A DNA stretch of 64,000 nt. Origin: Nelumbo lutea (lineage: Eukaryota > Streptophyta > Magnoliopsida > Proteales > Nelumbonaceae). The notes under the pieces were generated by a model, which was not told the origin of the DNA, searched no databases, and saw only the letters and a list, made by a program, of their open reading frames with translations. The translations under genes and the position numbers were made by a program. The DNA lies in NCBI GenBank assembly GCA_022828595.1, contig JAKGHH010000002.1, forward strand, positions 85,652,076 through 85,716,075. The letters run 5' to 3'. Position 1 is the first letter of the stretch. The number at the start of each line of letters is the position of its first letter. Below, in pieces: positions 22,963 to 34,016 of the stretch.

Positions 22963-23268
22963 GGGAAATTCATGGTCGGAGCCGCTATTGGGACGAGGGA
23001 ACAGGATCAGGAGAGGTTGGAGCATCTGGTTAAGGCTGATGCTATTGTAGTGGTGCTAGATAGTTTGGAGGGAAACTCGATTTACCAGATAGAGATGACC
23101 AAACAAGTAAGGAGGACTTACCCTGAATTGGACGTCATTGGTGGTAATGTTGTCACAGCATATCAAGCACAAAATCTAATTCAGGCGAGAGTAGATGCTT
23201 TGAGGGTTGGGGTGGGTTCTGGGTCAATTTGTACTACATAGGAGGTGTGCGCTGTTGGCAGAGGGCAG
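22963..23268 (+). pseudogene. IMP dehydrogenase exon fragment (nonsense-mutated)
   Basis: IMP dehydrogenase oxidises IMP to XMP, the committed step to GTP. This 102-codon piece reads [13 protein letters not shown], then [37 protein letters not shown], and the active-site loop [10 protein letters not shown] with the catalytic Cys. It ends EVCAVGRGQ. That is a plant-type IMPDH core (beta/alpha barrel) of high similarity. The codon after CTT should be Gln but is TAG (23239-23241). A GT donor follows at 23269 (CAG/GTAACT). The upstream edge is uncertain; a CT-rich tract lies just before. The next exon is 16 kb away at 39325, in the same phase. It is not functional as it stands. Confidence 0.88.
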
Positions 23269-23780
23269 GTAACTTCCTTTAATCACCATAATCAATAATC
23301 TTTATTTTTATTTCTTGCATATTTTTCATGGGACTAAACTACAAAATACACTTAGAACTTTTAGGTTGATAGTAAATGATCTGTATCGTTATATTGGCTT
23401 GTAAATTAGTGGCTTTAGGAAATTTACCTATTTCCCCTCTAATGATGTAGTGTTGAGGTGTACAAAGATGATAAATTAATATGACAGTGTCCTAATTAAA
23501 GATCTAGAAAATGTAATTTTAGTTTTTTTTCCTGATCAGTAACAGTTTCGATTAAAATCAGAGATGACAAATGACAAGTGCATTTTATTTCAGTCATTTA
23601 GCATAGAACAAAAAGGAGCTTAACTTGGATGATCAAGACTATTTGGTGGAGTTATGCTTATTATTCACCATTGTAACTGTTACGTTTGAATCGGGAAATA
23701 TAATATCTCTATTTGTAGTTTCCTAAATATTTACACTTAGTCTTTTCTCTGTCTGGGTAAAAACCTTTCTATGATTCCCT
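23269..23780 (+). other. IMPDH intron, left part
   Basis: AT-rich intronic sequence that starts at the GT donor and is interrupted by the gypsy LTR at 23781. The intron resumes at 37442. I see no other feature in it. Confidence 0.65.
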
Positions 23781-24438
23781 TGATGAGTAGTAATTTGGCA
23801 TGATCTGGTAAATAAAAGTCATGTGGATGACAACTTAGCAAGGGGAGCCTAGTCAGTGCTATGCGGAGATCAGTGTAAAGTTATTTTGGCGTAAAGTTAC
23901 TTCGGCATAAAGTCACTTCAGCAACAGGTCACGTCGGCGTAATGCCACCTCGGCTGCTAATTGAGCTCGGGGCCCAGGAACCGAAGTGACACGTAATAAA
24001 TCTCAGTAGCTTCCCAGTAGACTTCGGATATTGCGGGATCATACTGCATAACTGCAAGCCTTATCTTCTCCTAGTCTGAATCAGGCGGCGATAATGAAGT
24101 TCATTGACTAATATGTTACTCCCTGACTAAAGTGGGAACGAATCGCCCATTCAGGCTGCAGATCTCAGAACTATTCTGGGAAACCCGCAATAACTTGGCT
24201 ATATAAAGGCATCAACCCCTCCATGGTCCAAGTACGCGCGATTACTTGCATCCAAGCCCTCTAGCACTCAGATTCTAGCTCGTAATCACAACATAGTACT
24301 GACTTAAGCATCGGAGCGACCTCGCTGGGTTAACCACCCGGGTGCTCTAATCCTCTGTCTTGCAGCTTGGTCCAGCTCGCTACACGACTAAGGTCCAGAT
24401 CATCCTCCAGATAGGAGCTTCCAGATCATGCACCATCA
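23781..24438 (+). mobile_element. 5' LTR of gypsy element G1
   Basis: A 658-base LTR (TGATGAGTAG...CACCATCA). It is the pair of 36764-37441, which has a roughly 20-base extra segment near 36820. TATA box TATATAAAG at 24200-24208. The primer-binding site follows after two bases. Flanking 5-mers (TCCCT left, CTTCT right of the 3' LTR) do not form a clear duplication. Confidence 0.92.
24200..24208 (+). promoter_or_regulatory. TATA box of G1 5' LTR
   Basis: TATATAAAG, conserved at 37201-37209 in the 3' LTR, about 240 bases before the LTR end. Confidence 0.6.
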
Positions 24439-24440
24439 AT

Positions 24441-24458
24441 TGGCGCTGTCTATGGGAA
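24441..24458 (+). promoter_or_regulatory. Primer-binding site of G1
   Basis: TGGCGCTGTCTATGGGAA, two bases after the LTR end. The first bases fit the TGGCGC start of a tRNA-Asp-type primer site. The minus-strand counterpart in G4 (62981-62998) reads TAGCACCGTCTGTGGGAA. Confidence 0.75.
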
Positions 24459-24725
24459 CATGATTGAAAGGTCATCCCAATCTCTTTACAGTTTCAAACT
24501 CAGTCTCAACCTCAATGGCATCTTCCAGCCACAACAGTAAGGGTAACATGAACATCACAGGGGGCAAGAGCAGCAGATAGTCACTCCCCAAGGACCCTTA
24601 GTGACAATCGGCCAGTTCACCAATCCTCTGACCATATCTGGAGTCCCATCACTGTCTGCACCCCATGCTGCCCAACAAGTGAGTGTCCCACTCCCCCAGG
24701 TGAGCACCACATTCTCGAAGCCTTT
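24459..24725 (+). mobile_element. G1 leader
   Basis: Untranslated or gag N-terminal leader of G1, cut at 24725 by a solo LTR. It resumes at 26214. Confidence 0.6.
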
Positions 24726-26208
24726 TGATAGCTATAAATATATAACCCTAGCAAGTGTACTAGTTATCAAGTAGTATAATAATATCGTTCCCATTGGGAT
24801 TTAACAAAATAAGTATTAGAATCACAGTTTTTTCTAATTATTTGGACAATCAAAATTTGGAATTGAGCAAGAATTACTGATAATAAAACTGGAGTAAAAG
24901 CAAGGGTGATCACTAATCGAATATGCAAATGATGAAATCGCTAGGACCTTTGGTCCACCTAACCAATGTAATGAATATTGATGGGTTCGATTAACCAAGA
25001 TTAACTATTATTCCCATAAGTTGAAGTTTTCCCAATTTTATTTAATATTCTTTCCCAAGATATATTAAGCCTATTTCTATCAAGTAACCCCTTGATCCCT
25101 CGACTAGAGTTCTCAATAATAGAAATGCATTAAGTGCAAGAAAAACTCAATTATTTAGATGAATCATGTGTATGTATCCCTATATACCATTCAATTCACA
25201 CCATGAATTATGTGGTCGAGTATATAAATTCCTCTCCCGATTCATTCATATACACCAAATCAATTAAGAGATGGCCACTCCTAATTGCATTAAGCAAATA
25301 ATTCATAGACTATATGGAAATCACAATCTTGGAAAAATCATAGAGATAAAAATATATTCATTATCATGGTTAGGCTTTCCACAGTCCTAGCAAGAAACAA
25401 ATCAGTTCATGATGGAGGAATTAAAGCAAACAAAGAGAAAGAAAGAACTCTTGAATACGCCCATGGTGCTGAGATCTCCTCTTCTTGCCGCCACCTTGTT
25501 CTTGGGGATTCTTGAATTCTTGGTCTCCTCCTCCACGTTTCTTGAATTCTTGGAAATTCTTGGCTGATTGCTTCTTTTCTTCTTGATTCAAATCAGGAAG
25601 TGAGTGATTGAGTGATCTCTTAGCTGGTCCACCCCCTCCTTTATATAGATTGAAGGGAAGGGGGGTGGTCTCCTACTTCTTCTTGAGGTTAATCTTACAA
25701 GAATGGAAAGTCCTATCCTAATTCTAATCTTATTTCTTTATCTAATGAACTCAATCCCTTTATCTCTCTAACATTACATCAAGAATTTAGATCTGGAAGG
25801 ATTCTTCTTAGTTTTTTGTTCTTGGATTCGTAATAGACCTCCTCTGCGAATTGGGCTTCAGCCAGGCTTTTCTGCGAGTTGGGCTTTCCTACAAATTTTC
25901 TCCGACTTCAGGCCTGGATTTGACTTTGATGCAGGTCAAATCTGTGAAAGCCCAAAACATGAAAGTTGTGGATTTTTCTCTTATCTTCCCAGTGGATCTT
26001 GAATCAGCCCATTCAGATTTTGGAGACGCGAGTTAGGCCCAGATCACTGAACGATGTCCAAACTGTGAAAAATCATCCGATTTGTCTTTCTTTGCTCTTG
26101 ATGCCTCCTTTCATGCCCTGAACAGAAATATGAGTCCGATTAGGTGCTAATTCAGTATAAAAGACAGAATAATTGGGGATAAAAATATGATAAATTCTAT
26201 TCTCATCA
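24726..26208 (-). mobile_element. Solo gypsy-type LTR in G1, TSD CCTTT/CCTTC
   Basis: A 1483-base insertion that begins TGATAGC and ends TCTCATCA on the plus strand. It is flanked by CCTTT (24721-24725) and CCTTC (26209-26213), a 5-base duplication with one transition. The orientation is minus, because the only promoter-like TATATAAAGGAGG is on that strand (about 25639-25651). No primer site, polypurine tract or coding sequence adjoins it, so it is a solo LTR. No relative of it is present elsewhere in the window. Confidence 0.75.
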
Positions 26209-26213
26209 CCTTC

Positions 26214-27860
26214 TGTGATTCCCCCTAGGATTGGACACTCCCATTTCAGCAACCTCGTGTAGAGTGTCCGAACGGTGCAGATTCAGATACAACAGATTCA
26301 TCAGTTCCAACAATATTACTTTTATCAACAGTATCAGCAGCAGTTCCCACCATTGCAACCAAATCAGCCGGTGAACAACCAGCGCTAGTCCCCACCTCGT
26401 AGGGAGAGAACTTCACAAGTACTAGCCCCCAATTCAGGATGTACCCTGCCCCGGGGTGTTGTAGGCAACCAACGTGCCCCCTACCTCTCGAAGAGAAAAC
26501 CCGAGGAATAGACCCGAACCTAGCCAACCCAAGAGGCGCAGCTGGAAAATTTCCCATGTGGAGCACCGATCCGAGGTCTAAGGTGCGGGCTCCAGAAGAG
26601 ACCCCTCGGTTCCTCGCAGCAGCCGAGATCGAACACATGACGAAGAGGAGGCAGCGAGAAGAATCTCTGAACCAGCTCTCCCTACTATTCAAAGTAAGAT
26701 CGAAGTGCCTAACAACACAGAGGCCGACAGTACAAATGTCGCTCCATCGAAGAAGCAGTAGCGGCGACATTGCAAGACTCGCCGTTCATCAACAAGAAAT
26801 GATCTAGCAGCAAAGCCCAACCATCCAGCTGACAACGGTCAGGAAAGAGAGGAAGTGAGCTCGGTGGCCATAAGAACTACGCCTGCTCTTTTGAGTTGGC
26901 CTTCTCCCCTGACACCCAAGCTCCTAGCAGCCCCCATGCCGAAAGATTTCAAGGTCCCACCACTAGACAAGTACGATGGGTCCTCTGATCCCAATGATCA
27001 TGTGGACACGTTCCAGTCCCAAATGCACCTCGCTGGGGCCGATGAGGCTAGTATGTGTGTAGCTTTCTCCACCATGTTCAAAGGAGTAGCTCAGGCCTGG
27101 TACAAAAACCTAGCGTCGTGTTCCATCAAAAGTTGGGTGCAGTTCGCAGACATGTTCACGGCCCACTTCATCACTAGTAAGAAGTGCCCGAAGTCACATG
27201 AGAGCCTTATGAACGTGGTGCAAAGGGAGGGAGAGTCAATCCACAGCTATATCAAATGCTTTAATGAGACATGCTTGCAGATACTGGCCCTTGACCCAGC
27301 AGTATGTCTCACTACAGCATGCAAAGGCATCACTAGTAAAGAGTTCAAGTGGCACATTGTAGCCAACAAACCAAAAAGTATCACTGAGTTCTTCCAGTTA
27401 GTAGACCAATTTATCAACACTGAAGAGGAAATAAACCAAAAAACTGACAACCAACTAGGAGAAAAAAGGAAGAGGGAGGAAGAGGGGACAAGCAACAAGA
27501 AAAGAAAGAAAAGTAAGTCCCCCAAGTGAAGAAGCAAATCCCCGAGCTCGAGAAGCAAATCCCCCTTGCAAAGTTACAGGTCGGGTTGGCATTCCAGGAC
27601 CCCTCTAGTGGAGAGGACGAACTACACCTCTTTGAACACGAAGCAAGGAGAGATCCTAATGGCAATAAAGGATTCCCCTATCGTCAGATGGCCACCTAGA
27701 CTTCATGGAGACCCAACGACCAGGAACCCAAACGTCTATTGTCTCTTTAATCGGGATCACAGTCACAACACAAAAAAATTGTAGAAACCTTTACGACGAA
27801 ATTGAAGAGCTGATCCATCATGGATACTTGAAAAAGTACATTCTACACGAAGAAAAGGAA
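26214..27860 (+). pseudogene. G1 gag (Tat-type gypsy)
   Basis: Capsid protein of G1. The N-terminal part (26240-26400) is Gln-rich (QIQQIHQFQQYYFYQQYQQQ) and frameshifted. The main open piece is 26855-27529 (224 codons). It holds the gypsy gag core MPKDFKVPPLDKYDGSSDPN, HVDTFQSQMHLAGADEASM, AWYKNL and REGESIHSYIKCFNE, and ends in a basic KRKREEEGTSNKKRKKSKSP tail. After the stop, the C-terminus can still be followed in other frames, with DSPIVRWPPRLHGDPTTRNP, YCLFNRDHSHNT (a degenerate zinc-knuckle-like segment) and LYDEIEELIHHGYLKKYI. It matches G4 gag (61662-62600). Frameshifts make it non-functional. Confidence 0.88.
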
Positions 27861-27867
27861 TAGGGGA

Positions 27868-28722
27868 ATGAACAAGGAGAACGGAAAAAAAGGCACCCCA
27901 GAGAGTAGTAGACAGAACGAACAACCACCTCGCCCACTACTAGAAGAGAGACTGATTTGCGGAGTGATTAATATGATAACCGGGGGATCTATTGTAGTGG
28001 GGTGCATAGTGGCGGTTGGGAGAACATCATTCCAAGAGCTAAAGCATGAAGCAGAGAACCCACCCAAACGATCTCAGATTGAAGAACCGATCTACTTTAT
28101 CGAGGACGACGCCCGCAGGATCCAGTATCCTCATGACCACACCCTGGTCGTGAAGATGGTCATCAATGACTTTGAAGTAAGGAGGATATTGGTGGACTCA
28201 GGTAGTTCGGTAGATATCCTCTTCAAGGAAATCTTTGACAAACTACAATTACAACAGAGCGACCTAACGTCGGTAGATGCCCCACTAGTAGGGTTCAGCG
28301 AAGAAGAAGTTAGGTCTATAGGTCGTGTCACAGTATTGGTGGAGGCGGGCACGTGGCCAAATATTGTTCGGTTCGAGCACACATTCCTGGTGGTCACTAC
28401 CCCATCCTCGTACAATGCAATTGTAGGTTGACCTATTACGCATGTTTTACATGCAATAGTATCGACCTACTACCTCGCAATGAAGTTCCCAATGGATTGT
28501 GGAGTGGGAGTTGTACAAGATAAACAGCTCGAGTCCTGGAGGTGTTATGTGGCTTCTCTCAAAAGAAAAGTAAAGATAGTAGAGGATGTTGAACTAGAAC
28601 GACCGATAGACTACAGCGAGGAGCGAGCTGCCCCGATGGAAGAGACGGTCCACATACCAGTGTCTGAAACCGAATCGACCAGGACTCTCCAGATCGGAGC
28701 ACTCGTAAGCGAACTGCTTTGA
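27868..28722 (+). pseudogene. G1 aspartic protease region
   Basis: An open stretch of 187 codons (27868-28431) with RLICGVINMITGG, then RRILVDSGSSVDILF, whose catalytic Asp codon is at 28195. The flap-like part is ...WPNIVRFEHTFLVV, then SSYNAIVG. A stop at 28429 (TGA) interrupts it, where the family has a Gly-Arg-Pro type sequence. The frame then continues with KFPMDCGVGVVQ and a linker (to 28722) leading to the reverse transcriptase. It cleaves the polyprotein in the intact family; here the stop and frameshifts prevent a continuous product. Confidence 0.85.
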
Positions 28723-28739
28723 AATCAACTAGTAAGTTT

Positions 28740-29523
28740 TCTACTTAACAATTTAGGTGTTTTTGCCTGGTCTGTGGCAGAAACGCTCGGAATTGACCCT
28801 AGTGTCATAACTCACAAACTAAATGTGGACCCTTTAGTTAGGCCAATCCAACAAAGAAAACACAACCTCACGCTGGAAACGGTGGAGGAAAGTCGATGAG
28901 GAGGTCGGGAAGCTCTTCATTGCAGACATCATTAAGGAGGTTCATTACCCGAGCTAGGTCGCAAACCCTATGCTCATGAAGGAAGCCAATGAAAAGTGGC
29001 GGATGTGCGTCGACTACACCGACCTAAATAGAGCTTGCCCAAAGGATTGCTTCGCCCTATCCAGAATTGACTGCCTGGTAGATGCGACCTCAGGGCACGA
29101 GTTGCTGAGTTTCATGGATGCCTACTTCGGCTATAATCAAATTAGGATGGACACGGTTGACAAAGACAAAACTACCTTTGTAACCGAACTAGGACTATAC
29201 TGCTATAAAGTATGCCCTTTGGTTTGAAAAACATTGGAGCAACCTTCCAACGACTTGTAAATAAAATTTTTGAGCCTTTAATTGGCAATAAAGTGGAGTG
29301 TTATGTTGACGATATTGTTGTAAAGACCCAGTTCTCTGAATCTTTAATTAATGACGTAAATGTTGTTTTCCAAATTTTGAGAAAATATAATATGAAATTA
29401 AATCCAAATAAGTGTGTCTTCGGAATCACTTCAGGAAAATTTATAGGCTACATAGTCAACCGGCGTGGTATCGAAGCCAACCCAAAAAAGATAAAGGCAA
29501 TCATGGACATGAGTCCACCTTGA
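28740..29523 (+). pseudogene. G1 reverse transcriptase
   Basis: Polymerase domain. The N-terminal piece includes GVFAWSVAE and ITHKLNVDP, followed by a frameshifted segment. The next open piece (28970-29227) has WRMCVDYTDLNRACPKD and SFMDAYFGYNQI, with the first Asp codon at 29117. After a small frameshift near 29215, the piece 29212-29523 has MPFGLKNIGATFQRLV and the catalytic YVDD at 29302-29313, then NKCVFGITSGKFIGYIV. Both active-site motifs are intact. The frameshifts near 28900 and 29215, and the TGA at 29521, kill the continuous frame. Confidence 0.88.
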
Positions 29524-30066
29524 AAAGTAAACGAAGTCCAGAGGCTGACTGGCCGGGTAGCAGCCATAAACCGTTTCATGTCCATGTTAGCAGGTCGATG
29601 CCTCCCCTTCTTTAAAGCCATTAAAAAGAATGAGACTTTCAAATGGACTAGAGAATGCCAGCTCGCGTTTGACAAGCTCAAAAGGTATCTAAGTACCGCC
29701 CTAGTTTTAACCCGACTTGAGAAAGGTGATGTTTTGAAGAGGTACCTCTCCGCGAGTGATGAGGTAGTTAGCTTGGTACTAAATAGGGAGGTAGACCGGG
29801 TTCCACGGCCCATCTACTATGTAAGTAAGGTACTACAGGATGCACAAACTAGATACCCTGACATCGAGAAGCTGGCGTACGCGCTAGTGGTAGCAGATCA
29901 AAAACTATGCCCCTACTTCCAAGCCCATACCATTGTTGTCCTTACGGATAGACATCTGAGGCACATCCTACTTAAACCCGAGGTGTTTGGGAGGTTGACA
30001 AAGTGGTCCATCGAGCTTAGCGAATACGACCAGCGATCAAAGCCCAAGTCTTGGCAAACTTCATAG
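29524..30066 (+). pseudogene. G1 RNase H (gypsy-type)
   Basis: An open 162-codon piece (29578-30066) covering the thumb or connection region and the first RNase H: CLPFFKAIKKNETFKWTREC, then VLTRLEKGDVLKRYLSAS, VPRPIYYVSKVLQDAQTRYP, IEKLAYALVVA, and VLTDRHLRHILLKPE. This is the usual gypsy order. It is followed directly by a second RNase H of another type. Confidence 0.85.
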
Positions 30067-30183
30067 CAGAATGCACGTTCAGTGCACCGACCCCTGAATT
30101 GACTAAGCCTGCTCACATGTTAGAGGCATCAACCAGTGTGGAACCGGTTCCGGTCATAGTAGTATTGAACTGGGACGAGGAGC

Positions 30184-30575
30184 CCTAGATCCTCCATGTC
30201 GATGGCTCATCTAACCAGCGAAGAAGTGGAGCAGGACTGATACTGTACGGTCCGAGCGAAGTGAAGCTGGAGTATGCTCTCCGGTTCAGATTAGAGGCAT
30301 CGAACAATGAGGCAGAGTATGGAGCACTAATTACCGGGCTCAACTTAGCAAAGGAGGTGGAAACGAAGCACCTCATCGTCAGTAGTGACTTTCAACTAGT
30401 AATTAACCAAGTCAATGGCGACTACAAAGCTCGTAACTCGACAATGATAGCCTACTTAACCAGAGTCATGGAGATCCTACCGAGCTTCTGTTCCTGCTTT
30501 ATCAGACAAATCCCGAGGTCCGAGAATGCCGAGGCCGATGCCCTATCATGACTAGCAAGTATGAGTGGAAACACT
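30184..30575 (+). pseudogene. G1 additional (archaeal-type) RNase H
   Basis: A second RNase H after the first: ILHVDGSSNQRRSGAGLILY (Asp), EASNNEAEYGALITGLNLA (Glu), SSDFQLVINQVNGDY (Asp), and IPRSENAEADALS (Asp). The four acidic residues of the active site are all present. A dual RNase H of this kind is known in the Tat lineage of plant Ty3/gypsy elements, which places G1 there. The codon just before ILHVDG is TAG (30187-30189), where the family has Trp; another stop follows EADALS. Confidence 0.85.
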
Positions 30576-30639
30576 ATGTGGACTATGTACATAGAGGACC
30601 TACCTTGGCCCAGCATTCTTAGGGCGGCAAAAGAGGCCA

Positions 30640-31886
30640 CTCCCGTGTTGCATGTGGAACCGAGCTAGATTAATCCGCTCGTTGATTATCTGCTCTATGG
30701 GATCCTACCTTCAGAACACAATGCAACTCGGAGGGTAGACCAACAATCGGCCAAGTACGTCCTCATAAATGGATGGCTGTATAGGAGATCATTCACGCTC
30801 CCCTACCTATGTTGCCTGCAACTCACAAAAGCTGAGTTTGTACTTCGTGATATCCATGAAGATCTATGTGGAGGACACCTGAGGGGTAGGGCCCTTGCCG
30901 AAAAAGGCATTAAGGCAGGGCTACTATTGGCCCACAATGAAAGTAGACACACTCGAACTCGTTAAGAAATGTGATAGATGTCAGAGGCATGCCAACATAC
31001 TCCATCAACCTGCTACCAGCTTAAAGTATCTTACTAGCCTGTGGCCCTTCACGTAGTGGGGAATCGATATCCTTGGTCCATTTCTGTCAGCAACCGAACA
31101 GAGGAAGTTCTTAGTCATGGAGGTAGACTACTTCATGAAGTGGGTGGAAGCCGAATCGCTAGTAAGCATTACAGCTCGGGACGTGCAAAATTTCTTTTGG
31201 AAAAACATCGTATGCCATTTTGGACTCCTCAAAATCTTGATTTCAGATAACAGGAAGCAATTTGAAGATATTAAATTCTAGAACTAGTGCGCTGAGATGG
31301 GGATTCAATAGAACTTCACCTCGGTAGCACATCCACAAGCAAACGAGCAAGCCAAAGTAACGAACAAAGCCATCCTTTGCGGGCTGAAAGCTCGTCTTTG
31401 ATGAGCTAAAGGGTTGTGGGTGGACGAGCTACCTAGTGATCTTCAGGCCTACCAGACTACCATCAAGATAGTGATGGGTGAGACCCCCTTTAACCTCACA
31501 TATGGTACAGAAGCGGTGATCCCGGGTCTCGGCAGAAATCGAAGTTCCCACGTTGCGAGGAAACAAATAATGATGAGCTTTGTACCAACCTGGACCTTGT
31601 AGAAGAGTTATGAGACCTGGCCTACATCCGGACTATGGCATACCAGCAGAAAGTAGCTCAGTACTATAACGCCCAGGTCAAGAAGTGGCAGTTTCGTGTT
31701 GGCAATCTAGTCGTATGGAAAGTTATGGTACCTGAGCCCGGTGTGGGTAAGCTTGGACCGAACTAGGAAGGTCCATACTGTGTAAGACGGGTGTACGGGG
31801 AAGGCGCATATGAGATCGAGACTTTGGAAGGGAAGCTAGTACCTCGAGCATGGAACATCGACAACTTAAGAAGATATTATGTATAA
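30640..31886 (+). pseudogene. G1 integrase
   Basis: Integrase in several frames. The zinc-finger part has HEDLCGGHLRGRAL and KCDRCQRHANILHQ. The core has WGIDILGPF (first Asp) and LISDNRKQFED (second Asp). The third catalytic position reads ANEQAKVTNKAIL, with Lys (codon 31354-31356) where ANGQAEVTN is expected. The C-terminal part reads WVDELPSDLQAYQTTIK, GETPFNLTYGTEAVIP, KKWQFRVGNLVVWK, KLGPNxEGPYCVRRV, and ends DNLRRYYV before TAA near 31884. Several stops and frameshifts are present. It is the last domain of pol. Confidence 0.85.
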
Positions 31887-32440
31887 ATCCACAACTCCAA
31901 GTATAAGTCACTCATGAAATCACCCAACTGGTCAAATAGATGACGAGCTGGAGAGAGGACCATAAGTCACTCCCAAAAGCCTAAGGGCTATGGTGCCGAG
32001 CCGATAACAAACCCTGGCACGATAAAAGTCCTAGTTGCCTCTTCGGCACAAGCAGCTTAAAACCCAACCGCTTTGGCATGGGCAAAGCAAAGTGACATAG
32101 ACACAGACAGGTCGGGTATGTACCCTACAGTGTCTGTTCACCCTGGCATACAATGGCGATTAGATTATTCCTACTAGTGTCGAGCTCGCCAGCACAGGAG
32201 TAATTTACACTTGGAAAAGTTTGCACACAAAGATTGCAAAACACTTTTCATTGATAAAGAACTTCAAGTACAAAAAAAAGAAAGATTACAATTGACCGAG
32301 CTCAAAGGGTCAAAACATTGAGCATTGTAAAAGGAGGTGGGTCCAAGAAAAGAGGCTTCAATTTGTTTGGGGTTCTTCATCCTTATTGGAGACTTCGATA
32401 GAAGGATCTGTTTTCATACGGTCCTTGCCAGCACCGGTCT
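31887..32440 (+). mobile_element. G1 spacer between pol and antisense ORF
   Basis: Non-coding; a convergent gap between the end of pol and the end of the antisense ORF. It contains repeated GAGCTCG-type words (32181-32300) but nothing recognised as a gene. Confidence 0.55.
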
Positions 32441-34016
32441 CCTCTTCCTAATTATTAAGCATGTCGTCATCACTCTCTGCTTCAGAGTCTAGATCTTTGG
32501 TAGCTTTGATGGACATCTCCTTGGTGATCTTCAACGTGGTTATGGCACTGAGGTCGAGGTGGGGAAATTCATGCCAGGTCAACCACCTGGTGAGTTTGAA
32601 CCCCTTGCGGTAACCCGCTGTCCCTGCCTCGACCAACCTTTTGCAAAACTCCACTGAGGACTTGTACTCCTCAACTGCCTTAACCTTGGTCTCCTCCATC
32701 GCTTGAAGTAGTAGTTTGGCTCGTTCCTTCACATGGGCCTTGAGGTTCTCGACCTCCCTCTTCAATGTTGTTTTACCCTCTACGAGCTCCTTCTTCTCTG
32801 ACATCAGCAGAGTTAGCAGCTCCTTCATAGCTCGCGCATCGTTCTTTAGTTGGTTGATTTCGTTGCGAGCTTAGTTCAGTTCGGCGTGGGCATTTCAAGA
32901 AGACTCCTTGACTTCAAGAGCCTGCTTTAGGTTCACCTCTGACTGATAAGCCAAGGCGTAGATGGAGGAGTTCACCTACCAAGAGTAGAAAATGAGTATC
33001 AGTATACAAAAAATCTAAGTACAAGACAATTTGAAAGACAAGTTCAAGAACGTACCACCATACTGTGTGTCGCCGCTCAAGCCCTGAGCTGAGCAACTAG
33101 CAAGTTGGCCCAATGAGCAATCTCCTCAGTTAACACCACATCCTTTCTCTTGAGAAGGCCGAACTTCGGAGTCAAAATGCTCTGAACTGGAGCATCGCTG
33201 CCCGAAGAAGTGGTGGTTGCTAGGATGGGCTTTAAAGACGTAGCCTCTCAGGCATGCTGGGTGGGGTGGCCTTACCCGAGTCCTCCTTGACCAGATCGAT
33301 TATGGGAGGCTGCTCAAGAATTGGTGGGTGCTCGGGCTCAGGAACAACAACCTCAGTTGTGGCTGCATCATTCTCGACGTGAACCTTTTTGAAGGCTATC
33401 TTCTTTTTCTTCCCCTTCTTCATGTTCCCGGAGAGCACATTAGAAGGGATGTCATCCATGGCAGCTGTGATAAAAATGAGCTACATCAGATACAATATAA
33501 AAGTAAAATGAATAGAAAAAGTACAGAAAATAGAAACCTACAAAGAGGACTTAGGTTGGCCTGCACGAGCTTCTCCTCAGTCATGAAGTTTTTCAACTTC
33601 AGGCCGAGCCCCACCCAAGATCGGACCTCCTCCCTTGTCTTTAGGTCAAGTCTAATGCCGGGGTCCTGGATGGCTGCCCTCTAGTGAGTCGGGAAGGGCC
33701 ACCCCTCGGTGTTGCGGACCAAGAAGTAACGCCTCTTCCAAGCGGGGACCTTATTAGGGAGTTTGTGCAACAGTTTGTGTCTGGGACGAGGTGGCAAGTA
33801 GTAAGTTCGCCTGTGCTCAAGCAGAATGCAGGATGAATTTTTCTTAATGGAAAGGATCGAAGAGAAGACATCGAGGTCAAGGGGACAATTGTAATCATAG
33901 AAAAGAGAAAAGGTCCCTGCGATAGTACGAATAGAGTTCAGGTGTAGCTGGTCTATGGTAATGTTAAAGAATTTAATGATCTTGATTATAAGAGGGTGAA
34001 GTGGAAGACGTAACTG

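Noticed and set aside
22673..23241. Long Ser/Leu-rich open frames running into IMPDH
   Set aside because: They are translation of (CT)n repeats that happen to be open; only the part from about 22963 is real coding sequence.
26939..31886. Endogenous pararetrovirus (caulimovirid)
   Set aside because: gag, protease, reverse transcriptase, RNase H and integrase are flanked by LTRs with primer site and polypurine tract, which is a gypsy retrotransposon.
32448..32828. Independent coiled-coil host gene
   Set aside because: It lies between pol and the 3' LTR of G1 on the antisense strand and continues with other pieces of the same extra ORF.
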